Below, one piece after another: positions 42,766-53,819 of a stretch of 64,000 bases of DNA. Position 1 is the first letter of the stretch; each line of letters begins with the position of its first letter. A program made the position numbers and the translations under genes. The notes under the pieces were generated by a model, which was given only the letters and a program-made list of their open reading frames with translations, was not told where the DNA came from and searched no databases. Source of the stretch: Nezara viridula (taxonomy: Eukaryota; Arthropoda; Insecta; Hemiptera; Pentatomidae); the NCBI GenBank assembly GCA_928085145.1, contig OV725078.1, forward strand, positions 89,530,410 to 89,594,409, given 5' to 3'.

Positions 42766-43251
42766 TACATGCCCCCCCCCCCCAACCAAAATGGATAGTC
42801 TGTGCCTAAGTGTGTCATTATCAAATAAACTGCCTCTTCAGTATTTTGAAGGCTGAATAAATCAAGGATATAAAATTATTGGAAACTTACCTCTAAAAGT
42901 CTGCAAATGTATTCCAGCTGAAGTAGTTTGTGGGTTTGGACATTTTATTGATTTACTATTAATTTTCTAAATAAAATCATTTTTCAGTTTTAAAAGTGAT
43001 ACTGTAAAGAAAATATTTTTTTTCCCGATTTTTCATAGTAAATATTTGGGGAGCTGAAGAGGTCAGTGAGAGAGACATGTCCTATTCTCCTGGACCAACA
43101 TTTAAGTCCATTTTTGGCAGATAATTATATATTTTGTCCCATCAGCCACGGAGAAACCTCTCCATATGAGGAGAGGTTTCAGTATTGTATAAAAAAAATG
43201 TGACATAGACAAACTTGCCCAAATGTTTATAATTTTAAAATGAGATTTTGT
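42766..43251. other. AT-rich spacer with a perfect hairpin
   Basis: GAAACCTCTCC at 43153 pairs with GGAGAGGTTTC across a six-base loop (to 43180). Nothing else is recognised. Confidence 0.45.
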
Positions 43252-43412
43252 CATCATCATAATATTCTCTCCTCTAGTACCGCCTATGCAGTGTGAGAAG
43301 GAAGTCTGTAGAGCTTTCTCAAGCTCTGTCGGTCCTCCACCAAACGCCTTATCACATTCCATTGGAGTCCTCTTTTCATGAAACTCTTCTTTACTTTGTC
43401 TTCCTTTTTATG
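43252..43412 (-). mobile_element. 3' end of RTE-like LINE with (ATG)n tail
   Basis: This is nearly the same, inverted, as 11900-12060: the CACTGCATAGGCGGTACTAG terminus and ATGATGATG-type tail. Only the last ~160 bases of the element were inserted. Confidence 0.75.
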
Positions 43413-43912
43413 GTTTTATACCTCAAAAATTGCCTAAAGGGCTGAAATGCTGATTAGAGAAAAAATTAATTAAGGCTTATGGTTCAAATGTATATTTTTA
43501 TTATTAAAATAAGTTATTTGAGTGCTATCAGTGGGAAGTTTCTCGACAAGTGATTGTATGTTATTATATTCCTGAGTGCAAATCTACTAGTTGTATTTTT
43601 TTTTTTATAATACAGTTGAAAATATGAATAAAAAAATTATTAAAATAACAATTGTTTGTACTCCTAAAGTGGAGTTGGGCTCACATGTCTTTCCACACTG
43701 CCTCACCGACAAACTCAAGTTAGACAAGCTCTACAATTATACATGTATTTTATCCTTAAAACTGCTCTGATAAATGTACTCATGTGTACTTTCCGCATCC
43801 AGGTGACTGAAGAAGATCCTTTCTTTTTTAGAATATTTAGAAAATCAAGTTCCAAGATTTTTAAATGTTTAAAATAAATAATTGTGGATTGATGGTTGAC
43901 TGTAGTGAATAG
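43412..43912. other. no recognisable gene
   Basis: A slightly GC-richer patch at 43670-43800 gives no convincing exon on either strand. Confidence 0.35.
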
Positions 43913-43974
43913 TTGAAGAGAGGAATGGTTGGGGTGATCAGTAAAAATAAATAATTATATTTATTTTTATATTT

Positions 43975-44014
43975 GCCGACGTTTCAGCCCAAAGTTCAGG
44001 CCTTCATCAGGGGT
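43975..44014 (-). ncRNA. hammerhead-ribozyme-like motif, left arm
   Basis: The minus strand reads CTGATGA, a stem II candidate AGGCC/GGGCT with a TGAACTTT loop and one mismatch, then GAAACGTC. CUGAUGA + stem II + GAAA with a minimal AC/GU stem III and a cleavable C is the type I hammerhead plan of Penelope-like elements. Stem I would be short. Activity is not shown. Confidence 0.5.
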
Positions 44015-44642
44015 AAGAAAAAACCAGATAACAATAGGTATGAGAAACTATAAACATTGAATAATAAAGAATTAAAATTAAAAAGTGAAAGGTATAGACT
44101 AAAAAATGTAGTTAGAATAAACTTAAAGTAAAATAAAGTAGGTAGAATAATAACAATAACAGAGAACTAAGCAATAAGTAATAATAGTAACAAAGTAGGG
44201 ACTAATGAAATAAACATAATCAAAATAAGGTAACATAAGAAATGAAAAATGAATTAACAACGAAAAGTAATGTATAAGAAATAAACATAAGTGTATACAA
44301 AAAAAAATATAAATATAAATATAAATTATAAAAAATATAAATATAATATTTTGTGTACACTTATGTTTGTTATCTTCTTATACATTCCACTACTTTTTGT
44401 TAATTCATTTTTCATTTCTTATGTTACCTTATTTTGATTATGTTTATTTCATTAGTCCCTACTTTGTTACCATTATTACTTATTGCTTAGTTCTCTGTGT
44501 TTTACTTTAATGTTCACTCTATTTACTTTAAGTTTATTCTAACTACATTTTTTAGTCTATACCTTTCATCTTTTTAATTTTAATTCTTTATTATTCAATG
44601 TTTATAGTTTCTCATATATATTATCTGTTTTTTTTTGTCTTA

Positions 44643-44681
44643 GCCCTGATGAAGACCTGAACTTTGGGGCAAAACGTCGGC
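44643..44681 (+). ncRNA. hammerhead-ribozyme-like motif, right arm (degenerate)
   Basis: The + strand reads GCC-CTGATGA and later AAAACGTC-GGC. The GCC/GGC ends give a 3-bp stem I, but the conserved GAAA has become CAAAA and stem II is weaker, so this copy is probably inactive. Confidence 0.4.
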
Positions 44682-44743
44682 AAATATAAAAATAAATATA
44701 ATTATTTATTTTTACTGATCATCCCAATCATTCCTCTCTTCAA

Positions 44744-46130
44744 TTTAAAATAAATAAATCAACATAAAAATTTACAATAATCTTTATAAATTCTACTCCA
44801 CCACCAACAATAGTTTTATATATTTTGTTCCACTGCCATCTTTAACTATCTTAAAAATATTCCAGAAAATATCATTATTATTTATGGGTGATTCAAAAAC
44901 TACAATTACGGTCAATATTTATTTTATTGATTTTCTCATTATTATTTATTTATTTTTTTAACAACCATCTAATATAATAATTCATCCACAAAATAACTGA
45001 TAATTAACAAATAGAACGAACTAAAAACAATGAGTTATTAGTGACGAAAATTCTTAGTTATACACAAGTATTCTTTCAATAAACATTTTATAAAGGAAAG
45101 CTTATTTTGTTGCTAAAATTATAGTTAAGCAAAACTTATCTCATTTCTTGAGCTCTTGTTAGACGAAATTAGTTAAAACTTTAGTTAAAATTACTATTTT
45201 TCTTAAATTATTACTATTCTAAACCAAACGAAAAATTAACCCTTTAACTGCTCCGCTCTAAACAGATATATGAGCGAGGTTTTTACCACTTCAAAAACCA
45301 ATATAGTGAAGGCCATCTGTGGAATAAGAACCCTATGACCTATACAATTTGACACTAGAACTTCTCAAAATTACATTCGAGGAAGGTTGGCCAGTTAAGA
45401 ATTTACCCAACTAAACAGCAAATAAAATTTATTCAAAGGACTAAAATTGTATCCAATTGAAAAAATACTGAAAAACAAATTATTTTAAATTTAAATTTAA
45501 ACTGGATAAACAATTAGTTGGATACAAATTTATTTGAATAAATATAAAATATTAAATCAAATAAAAATTCCAACAGGATAAACAATCAGTTGGATACAAA
45601 TTTATTTGAATAAATATAAAATATTCAATCAAATAAAAAATTGAATAGCCACAATAATAGAAAGCCTAGAAGCTTTTAACGCTTTCAGAAGTTTTGGAAT
45701 TTTTTTGAGCATTCATTTCAATTTTTAAAAAACAACAAAAATAACTGAAAATGGATAAAATAAAATTTAAAAATCTTACATTCTCATTATGAAAATAAAA
45801 GTCAAACTGTAAAATAAAATAAAATTTTGTTTATTTTCTATTCAATAATAGTCCACCAAGGATGACTGACTCATCCATCTTTACATTAAAATTACTTAAC
45901 AACTCAATTCTATGTTGTTTGCTAAATTAGTTCTTGATCATTTTCAGACTAAAAAAGGGATTAATTTCCAATTAGTCTTTTTATATTAGTTATGACTAAT
46001 GACTAAAAAATTATTAATGATTATTTCCTTGTGACTAAAAATGTTATCGTCAAACAGATAATTTTCTCCCAACTATGCATTCAACTCAACTTTTTTCTAT
46101 TTATTCTCACATTTCTCCAACCAGGGGTCT
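44744..46130. repeat. AT-rich spacer with a ~75-bp tandem duplication
   Basis: GTTGGATACAAATTTATTTG with its flanking ~70 bp occurs at about 45510 and again at 45585, in tandem. No gene was found in the rest. Confidence 0.5.
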
Positions 46131-46134
46131 TGTG

Positions 46135-46972
46135 AGCTACCCAAAATAAAAAACAAATATTTTAAATTCTTTTTATGCCGATGACACGTGTATCCTATCA
46201 GTTAATAACGATCCATCTATTGCATCCCAAACTCTTCAATTACACATCACAAGTCTTAAAAAATAGTATCAAAACTGGAGGATTAAAATAAATCATATCA
46301 AATTACCTTCACTCTTTGTCGTAAACCTATGACTTCTTGTCCTACAGTATCCTTCAACAATAGCCCTCTTATCCCTGTCGAACAAATCCGATACTTAGGA
46401 CTCCACCTTGACAAACGACTCACTTGAACCCCCATACCAGACTGAAACGACTAGAAACCGCCCGACGTTTTCGACTACTGCAGCACTTACTAGACAAACG
46501 CTCTAAACTTTCAATTAATTACAAAAGACTCATATATATGACAATAAGAAGACCTAATTTGGACTTACGTAATTGAGCTTTGGGGCTCCACTAAACCATC
46601 GAATTCCTCTCATATCCAATCCTTACAATCCAAAATCCTTCGTAAAATCCTCAATGCTTCTTTCTTTGTAACAAATAAAATCATCCATAAAGACCTTAAT
46701 GTTACATATGTTTCCGATTTATCCCAATCCAGATACCTATCCTTCCATAACAAACTCCTCTCGTTTCAAACCTTGCTTCCTTCTCGATCCCTGATAACCC
46801 TCCGAGGCGTCTGAAAAGAAGAAGGCCACGGGACATTCTAATATAAAACTTTAATTTGAGTTCTACCAATGGGTAGTTTCTCTTCATGTTGTACATGTCA
46901 TGTTACCAATGTCACATCACTTGTTGTATTTTCCATGTAATACAGTTGTAAATTTCATTAAAAAAAAAAAAA
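46135..46972 (+). pseudogene. Jockey LINE copy, decayed, with poly(A)
   Basis: Plus-strand frames give FYADDTCILSVNNDPSIA (RT box C), QNWRIKINH, IRYLGLHLDKRLT and NASFFVTNKIIHKDLNVTYV, matching the C-terminal half of the Jockey ORF2 at 38504-39250 with many frameshifts. It ends in a 13-base A-run at 46960-46972. It is 5'-truncated at a point similar to the younger copy. It is a different subfamily (YADD instead of FADD). Confidence 0.75.
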
Positions 46973-47322
46973 ATTCTTTTAACGCCACCTGTAGTTTATC
47001 TAAAGTTCTCAAAAAGGAGCATGAGAAATTTAAAAAGAAACAATTTTATAAGCAAGGAGCAAATTAAGAAGAGATGCCTGCCCACTCACTATCTCACCAA
47101 ACCTGTAGAGGATAAGCCCCATCCCTTTCAGCCCTGCCAGCCTCCCCACCTTCCTAGCACACTCATCAGTGGTTAAAGGGCTAACTTGCCTTCTGAAACA
47201 GCTGTTGAGCTTAAACAGATTAGTTATTAGTGACTAAAAAATATATTTACAGTGAAAGGAGTGTGGATTTAGAACAAAAAAAAAAAAAAAAAAATAGGAC
47301 ATATTTTAAAAACTATTAGTAT
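46973..47322 (-). other. possible 3' UTR of the minus-strand gene
   Basis: A GC-richer block at 47070-47200 gives no convincing reading frame. An A-run lies at 47276-47294. It lies downstream of the putative terminal exon at 47323-47518. Confidence 0.3.
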
Positions 47323-47435
47323 TCAACAAGTGATTTCTGCATAAACTGCTTCCTCAATGCTGTCCTTAACTTCCACATAAGGCAAATCAACACTACACCT
47401 ACCAGCACCAACACTGGAATCTGGTAATATTCCAT
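47316..47435 (-). CDS. alternative 39-residue transmembrane small ORF
   Basis: In the +1 frame relative to the exon reading above, ATG at 47435 opens MEYYQIPVLVLVGVVLICLM, then a basic tail WKLRTALRKQF and a stop TAA at 47316. The peptide has one clean hydrophobic segment (residues ~6-20) followed by positive charges, like a single-pass microprotein with a cytoplasmic tail. An in-frame TAG lies upstream, so it could be translated only from its own ATG. It may be chance, since only one of the two frames need be real. Confidence 0.25.
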   Translation of the reverse strand: MEYYQIPVLVLVGVVLICLMWKLRTALRKQFMQKSLVEY

Positions 47436-47518
47436 TGTAGCATTTCTGTTTCTGGTGAGGCTTTTTGTATATATAATGGGCTATTTTTGGCTGACGTCTC
47501 CAACTATCCCAGTTTAAC
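47323..47518 (-). CDS. unrecognised gene, putative terminal coding exon
   Basis: On the minus strand a strong acceptor (TAATGTTTTCAG) precedes an open frame that starts after one base, at TTA AAC TGG, and reads LNWDSWRRQPKIAHYIYKKP, then KCYNGILPDSS, then DLPYVEVKDSIEEAVYAEIT and C, stop TGA at 47323-47325. It expects an incoming phase-2 exon; exons 51640-51805 and 55006-55094 both end in that phase. The tail holds two Tyr motifs (YVEV, YAEI) of the kind bound by SH2 domains, which would suit a membrane receptor or adaptor. No family was recognised. A different frame of the same exon encodes a 39-residue transmembrane peptide (47316-47435). Confidence 0.45.
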
Positions 47519-47785
47519 CTGAAAACATTATAGTAAATGTTAAAAACAAAAAAACTATTTTAGTCCTTAGGGGAGATTATTCTTTAATAATTTTCTAACA
47601 GCCCATGTGCGTGCAATAGAGACTTTTTGTTTGGCTGGCCTAAGACTTTCAATAAAATCCTATACAGCCTGACATGATTTTAAAGATTATTAATTGTAGA
47701 AGTTTAACCTGGAAACTAACCTCTCTTGGAGAATGTTTATATTCAGTTAATACCGTAAAAAAAAAAAAAAATTCATAACTTCTTG

Positions 47786-47815
<30 letters not shown>
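47519..47815. other. intron-like sequence with (TA)n
   Basis: An A-run (47758-47771) and a TA run (47790-47816) lie just before the foldback element. No other feature is seen. Confidence 0.4.
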
Positions 47816-47818
<3 letters not shown>

Positions 47819-50386
47819 CATTTCCAAGTCAAATTCAACTTTCGAATTTTTGTCAATTTTTTATTTTTTTCTAAATGAAGGCCACTTACTATATTATCGA
47901 AGGCATAGCTTTTGAAAAATACAAAAAAAAATTTGATAAAGCGGTTGCATATCCATTTATTTTTACATTTTAAATTTTTTCAGTGTAATATTTTATTGTC
48001 ATATTCAATTATTTCCAAGTCAAATTCAACCTTTTCCAGATCAAATTAAACTTTTTCCAATTCAAATTCAACCATTTCCATTTCAAATTAAACCTTTTCC
48101 TATTCAAATTCAACCGTTTTCATTTCAAATTAATGTTTTAATTTTTTGTAAATTTTATATATTTTTTAAAATAATGGCCATCCCCCCCCTCCAATATGAA
48201 TGTCCATTATTATGCTCTCTTAAGTAGAATTTTCACTTATGGATATCGATTTATTGTACCTATTCGGATTTATTAGGGACTATTATTATGCTGTCCTGTA
48301 CCTAGTTTTTAAAATAACCTCCATTTTAAGATTACGCCACTGCGTTTCGACTTATTTAAGTTTAGTTTATTTTTATGTTTTCCGAGCCGTAAATTATAAA
48401 AATAAGCTCTATTTTACGATCAGGCCACAGCGTTTTGATTTATTTAAGTTTTTGAATTTATCCAATATAAAGATCTACTTTTATGTTTCCGGAGCCGTAG
48501 ATTTTAAAACGACTTACATTTTAAGATTAGACCATTGTTTCGGTTTTTTAAAGTGTTTTTGATTTTTAATAAAAACAAAATATGAAGGATTAATTTATAT
48601 TTCAATAAATAAATAAAAACGTCCTCCATTTTATGATTAGGCCACCGCGTTTCGATTTCTTTAAGTGTTTTGAATTTTTTTCATAAAAGGTCGTATTCTT
48701 ATGTTTCCGGAGTCGTAGATTTTAAAAATGGCCTCCATTTTAAGATTACGCCACAGCGTTTCGACTTATTTAAGTTTTTCGGATTTTTTTCATATAAGGG
48801 TGTATTCTTATGTTTCCGGAGTCGTAGATTTTGAAAATGACCTCCATTTTAAGATTACGCCACTGCGTTTCGACTTATTCAAGTTTTTCAAATTTATCCA
48901 ATTGAACGGTCTATTTTTCTGATGCCGGAGCCTTAGTTTTTAAAACGACTTACATTTTAAGATTAGGCCACTGTTTCGGTTTTTTAAAGTGTTTTTGATT
49001 TTTAATAAAAACAAAATACGAAGGATTAATTTATTTTTCAATAAATAAATAAAAATATCTAATCGAAATAAATAAAATATGTATTGTCTCATTTTTAATT
49101 TAATTTTAGTTATCTTTTTTAATGTTGTGGTCTCCTGTAACAAAATTATAAGATTTCGAACAATTACCTGAAAAATCTGAATACAGTAGGTTAAATTTAT
49201 TACCAGTTGCTTTTCGGCTTTTTAGTTTGTATTCTGTGGTTAATTTAACTTTAGCTTCATAATATTTATTTATTTATTTATTCATACTCGAAAACATATT
49301 GATGAAACTTTGTAATGAAAAAATCCAAAATGAAGCCTAATTAATCGAGATGCAGCGGCTTAATCATAAAATGGAGATTAAATATTAGATAAATTTAAAT
49401 ATTAAAGATTAGAAAAACTTCACTACATCGCCGATAGCATATAAGTAGATCCTTATACCGAAAAAGTAAAAAAAAAACTTTTATAATCCAAAACACAGTG
49501 GCATAAACTTGAAATGGGGTCATTTACAAAATGGGGGAAATCTACTGCTCCAGAAACATAAAAGTAGACCTTTATATTTGATAAATTCGAAAAACTTAAA
49601 TAAGTTGAAATGCAGTAGCGTAATCATAAAATAAAGGTCATCTTCAGAATCTACGGTTCTGAAAACATAAAAGTATACCTTTAAATTGGATAAATTTGAA
49701 AAATTTAAATAAGTTAACACGAAGAGGATCAATCATAAAATGGAGGTCATTTTCAAAATCTATGGCTCAAGAAACATAAAAGTAGACCTTTATATTGGAT
49801 AAATTCGAAAAACTTAAATAAGTCAAAACGCAGCGGCGTAATCATAACATGGAGGTCATTTTCAAAATCTACAGCTCCGGAAACATAAGAATACACCCTT
49901 ACATCGAATAAATCAAAAAAACTTAAATAAGTCGAAACGCAGTGGCGTAATCTTAAAATGGAGACCATTTTCAAAATATATGACACCGGAAATATAAGAC
50001 TACACCCTCATATGAAAAAAATCCGAAAAACTCAAATAAGTCGAAACGCGGTGGCCTAATCTTAAAATGAAGGTCGTTTTCAAAATCTATGGCTCTGGAA
50101 ACATAAAAGTAGACCTTTATATTGGATAAATTCTAAAAAGTTAAATAAGTCAAAACACAGTGGCGTAAACATAAAATGGATGTCATTTTCAAAAACTACT
50201 TTTACGATAACAGACCTACACATCGAAAAATTAAAGATAATTAAATAAATAAAAAAAGGTTGAATTTGAAATGGAAAAGGTTTACTTTGAAATGGAAAAG
50301 GTTGAATTTACTTGGAAAAAGTTTAATTTGATTTGGAAAAGGTTGAATTTGACTTGGAAAAGGTTGAAATTGACTTGGAAATGCTA
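47816..50386. mobile_element. foldback-type element built of tandem repeats
   Basis: The ends TAGCATTTCCAAGTCAA (47816) and its reverse complement (ending 50386) bound two ~1.2 kb inverted arms. Moving inward, each arm has ~21-bp tandem repeats (TTTCCA-TTCAAATTCAACC type at 48008-48135; inverted at 50255-50385), then at least six diverged ~110-bp tandem repeats carrying AAGATTACGCCAC-GCGTTTCGACTT and ATGTTTCCGGAGCCGTAG (48285-49000; inverted at 49530-50190). The middle (49050-49500) is AT-rich. No transposase was found. Flanks are TA repeats, consistent with a TA-rich target. ORFs seen within it are repeat artefacts. Confidence 0.85.
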
Positions 50387-51639
50387 TATATTCACATTTG
50401 AATATATTTTTAGGCCTTATTCTTCCAGCCAATTTCTGATATTCATAACTGATGTATCATTCCTTACCCTTGCCAGTGGTATCACATTATTTAAAGTATC
50501 GTTTCTGGAAGAAATTGGAGGATTTTAATGCAAAAAAAGGTGAAAATAAAAAAAAGAATACATTCAATTTTAATTTTCCACAAAATTGGATGATAGCTAA
50601 TAGGGACTTTTTTGTCACCATTAAGGTGAAAAATCGGGCCTTGAAGTTTCCTGGTTCTCACATGAAACCCCCTGTATATTGTTTAGTACCACTAGTACAG
50701 TATGTCATTTAAAGTTACTGAGTTATTTAATATTGGTTTAGAGGAATGTGCTTTATTTTTATCTTTTACAAATTTATTTAATTCGTCTATTACCCTCCTA
50801 GCTAGAAAGAACAACATCCGCATACCTTGATCAATCATTAACATGACTTTTTTTTTAAAAAACACATGGAGAATATTGTTTTCTGAATCTTCATAAACAG
50901 CTTATGTACGAGGGCTCTTGTGAATGCGCCTTAGGAAGCGAGAATTTTTTTTTTTTTTTATATATATTTTAAATATTTGTTTATATTATTGTTTCGTGGC
51001 TTTGCTCTACATGGATTATTAGATTATAAAATACCAAACAATTTTTTTTTTGTGTAAAATAAGAAAAACATATTGCTCATTGCATTAAATTGTTTCAAAT
51101 GTATCATACATTAGAAATCCCCCACTAAAAAAAATCCAGTGAAATAGGAAATTTGTATCATGAAACAGTAATTCAGATTTCATGTAAAGAAAGAATCCCT
51201 ACATTATTCATACATTCTACATTTCTAGCTCCTTAACAAGTCCCCAACTTCCTCATTGTACCATCTCTACCTGTACCCTATCCCGTCTTTTGTTTAACTT
51301 TAAAATCACTGCCACAAATTCGATAAATGTATAAAAATGCAGATCATCATGAAAAATCCAAAAACTGGCGCAAAGCAACACATTTTGATGCTAATGGTTT
51401 TGACTGAGAAGTAAAAAAAAAATTGTATAAGATGGTGTGACTAAAAAAAATCAAACTGGATATTGAGAAGATCAGTGAAAAGAATCCATTAAACAATGGT
51501 CAAGCCAGATGACTGAAAATAGGGGAGAAAAAGGAACAAGGTAAAGGTTGAGAGAAAATAATAAAAGTTGTATAATTTTGCATGAATAAAAAAACACTGG
51601 TTCATCAGAGAAGATTAAATATTTGTGTTAAACAATCAC
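50387..51639. other. no recognisable gene
   Basis: Open stretches at 50387-50712 are AT-rich and lack motifs. Long A and T runs occur at 50949-50961 and 51041-51050. It is probably intron of the minus-strand gene. Confidence 0.35.
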
Positions 51640-51805
51640 CTAGTGTACTGAAGAGCAGATTTGATATCATGGTCAGTTGTTCTCATTTGATCATCACTAA
51701 TTAGAAATTTTGAGTTGATATCAATTTCTATAAGTTTTTTCTCTCTTCCAAGGCAGCATGCTAGTATTACTTCTTCAGTTTTATACATTTCAAGTACCAT
51801 TGACC
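51640..51805 (-). CDS. unrecognised gene, internal coding exon
   Basis: On the minus strand an acceptor (CTCTTATAG) and a donor (CACTAG/gtgatt) bound 166 bases open in one frame. After two carried bases it reads SMVLEMYKTEEVILACCLGR, then EKKLIEIDINSKFLISDDQM, then RTTDHDIKSALQYT and a split Arg. Base composition is clearly less AT-rich than its surroundings, with balanced acidic, basic and hydrophobic residues, so this is very likely a real exon. It needs an incoming phase-1 exon and leaves in phase 2, which matches the terminal exon at 47323-47518. The alternating hydrophobic pattern suggests beta structure. No family was recognised. Confidence 0.6.
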
Positions 51806-51988
51806 CTATAAGAGAGCAAATATTTAGTAATTTTTTTTTTCTTCTTATAACAAGAGTATTAAGTTATTTACTCCAATGAAAAGTTGTAAAATAACATTCA
51901 CAAAGCTAGAGATTTTTTCTAGTGATTTTCATTCAAATATTTAAATTATGTTTTTCATTATGCTTATTTGACCTTTGTTTTTTTCATA

Positions 51989-52449
51989 GTGGTTCATTTG
52001 CCTATTAGCCCAGTAACCTTATCGTGAAAAAGGGGGGAGAGGGTCTAAATTGCATCGAATGGAGGTATAAGGTTTCTTTTTTTTTCTTGTATATGGGATG
52101 CGACAGATGCAAAATCCAAGTTTTCGACATCAGCGCCCCCCCCCTCAGATCACTTTTGAAAATCGCAAAAACTGCTATATTTTTGCACTTTTTTCCCCCC
52201 CATTTCGACCACGAAGGAGCATGTTTTCCTTTTAATTTTTAGACTAGATTAAATATGCTGCAATTTAAGAGGAAAACAAGTTCAGTAAGTTTAATTATTA
52301 TTAAGTTACAGGTTTTAAAAGTTTTGGAAATTTTCAGGTGAATAATATATTGAGTAGGAGGACAGTTTCCTCGAAATGTAAAAATAAATTTTTCTATAAA
52401 ATACTAATTTTTGATTAATTTATTTATGAGCAATAGGCAAATGAACCAC
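51989..52449. mobile_element. 461-bp MITE with perfect 18-bp terminal repeats
   Basis: GTGGTTCATTTGCCTATT at 51989 recurs in exact reverse complement ending at 52449, and both ends are flanked by TA. Interior C- and G-runs (52029, 52137, 52196) but no transposase. Likely mobilised by a Tc1/mariner-type enzyme. Confidence 0.85.
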
Positions 52450-53255
52450 TATAAATTTAAATTATGTTATTAATGGACAAATCCAAACTACAAAGCCGTG
52501 AGTCTCCAACATACAGGTGAATAGTTAACTTGCCTCATATTTAAAACTAAATTCTAACAAAGTACCTAGATGGAAATATAACTTAAATTTCACATAACCA
52601 GTATAAACCATTTTAGTTTCATTGTATTCGTAGCAGATATATTAACTAAATTAAATTTGTGAATTTGATTAAAATTATATGCACTAATGTTTATTTGGGT
52701 AAAATTATTTCAGGCTAAATTGAACTTAAAAATTGATTTTTTTTTTCTCAGAAGTCCAAACCAGGCAGAAGTTTCTTGCAGAAGATTGATAGAGGTCTAA
52801 GTATTTATATTTCTAACTAGGAATGCCGCCGACTTGAAAGAAAAAAAAAAGCATCATCAATGATGAGTAAAGTCTAGTTTTGGAATAGTATAGCGTGATT
52901 GTTATGAATTCAATCTCAAAAGGTTGAAATGGATCTTCCCATGAATGCAACTCGATCTATGGCAGTGCTGTCTGATGTTCTTGCACAAGCACCACAGTCT
53001 CTTTCCATTTCTTTTATTTATGAGTACGATCATGGCAACCATAAATATTTCCTTTTCATCCACCATTTCATTTTATCTGCGACATCCCGACATGTGAAGA
53101 ATGAAGCTCTATCAACACCCTTTTCATTAACTTCACCCTCAATGGCAGGCAAGTGAGTGTAACATTCATATTGCGTCAGCTTTAGTTTAAAGTTATAATG
53201 TTACAGTAAATAGTTAATTTAATTTAAAATTGAGTACCTCTGTTTATATTGATCA
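52450..53255. other. unassigned; one exon-like block on either strand
   Basis: Bases 52929-53156 are GC-richer and open on the + strand for 75 codons (MDLPMNATRSMAVLSDVL), ending near GCAGGCAAGT. The minus strand is also partly open there (VDRASFFTCRDVADKMKWWM). Neither reading was recognised, and a relic of a transposon or an old coding sequence is possible. Confidence 0.25.
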
Positions 53256-53259
53256 TCTA

Positions 53260-53640
53260 GAAATGAATTTACTCATCTATTATGTCTATAACTCGATGTG
53301 GTACCAATTGTAAAATGGGAATACAGAGTGACTCCAACAAAGAGACACCTGCTGGATCACTAGACCATGACGAGGTAATTCGTGATGTAATAAAGAATGA
53401 AATAGAAAAAACAGTATTATCCTCATAATTTATATCTCCACTTACAACCAAGGCGATGTCTATAATAAGAGAGGAAATTTCTAACCTTATCAAGAAAGAA
53501 GTCGAAATAGATTGTCAAAATCAGTTACAAAGAAGCTTTATTGGTGGTTCACAATAATAACAACACAGAAGTTCTAAATAAAGAAAAAAATTGTGAAGTT
53601 AGATTCTTAAAAAATGAGACTCTCTTTAGAAATGGCTGAT
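53260..53640 (+). pseudogene. possible LINE ORF1 coiled-coil fragment
   Basis: Plus-strand frames give DEVIRDVIKNEIEKTVL and IREEISNLIKKEVEIDCQNQ, charged heptads like those of LINE ORF1 proteins. It lies just upstream, in the same orientation, of the ORF2 C-terminal fragment at 53820-54010, so both may belong to one internally deleted LINE copy. Confidence 0.3.
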
Positions 53641-53819
53641 TTTGAGCTAAAAACTATTGGTTGGAAAAAAGTGGAAAACAAGTCTGCACTATATGATTTT
53701 CAAGCCAAACTAAAATGCCTAATGAATTGCCTAATGACGATATCCATCATATCGTCGTCTGTATTTCCTAGCTACCTTTCTGTGCCAGGTCATTACTACT
53801 CAGTGACCCTCCTATATTT

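Larger units (their letters stand above)
43913..44743. mobile_element. 831-bp inverted repeat with hammerhead-like motifs at both ends
   Basis: The sequence from TTGAAGAGAGGAATG (43913) to the reverse complement ending CCTCTCTTCAA (44743) forms two arms of ~370-400 bp around an AT-rich centre near 44290-44340. Differences between arms are few. Each arm carries, about 60 bp from its outer end, a motif with the hammerhead core pattern, pointing outward. No ORF is present. Repeats of this kind with hammerhead motifs are known in Penelope-like elements. Confidence 0.85.

Noticed and set aside
48008..48135. Short regularly spaced repeats that could suggest a CRISPR array
   Set aside because: The units are contiguous diverged 21-bp tandem repeats without unique spacers, mirrored at 50255-50385, in a eukaryotic foldback element.
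48239..48922. Open frames of 64-107 codons rich in Phe/Leu/Tyr
   Set aside because: They are readings of the ~110-bp tandem repeats of the foldback element and repeat in both arms on opposite strands.
52929..53156. 75-codon + strand ORF with a possible splice donor
   Set aside because: The minus strand is equally open and neither peptide is recognised, so it is mentioned but not called as a gene.
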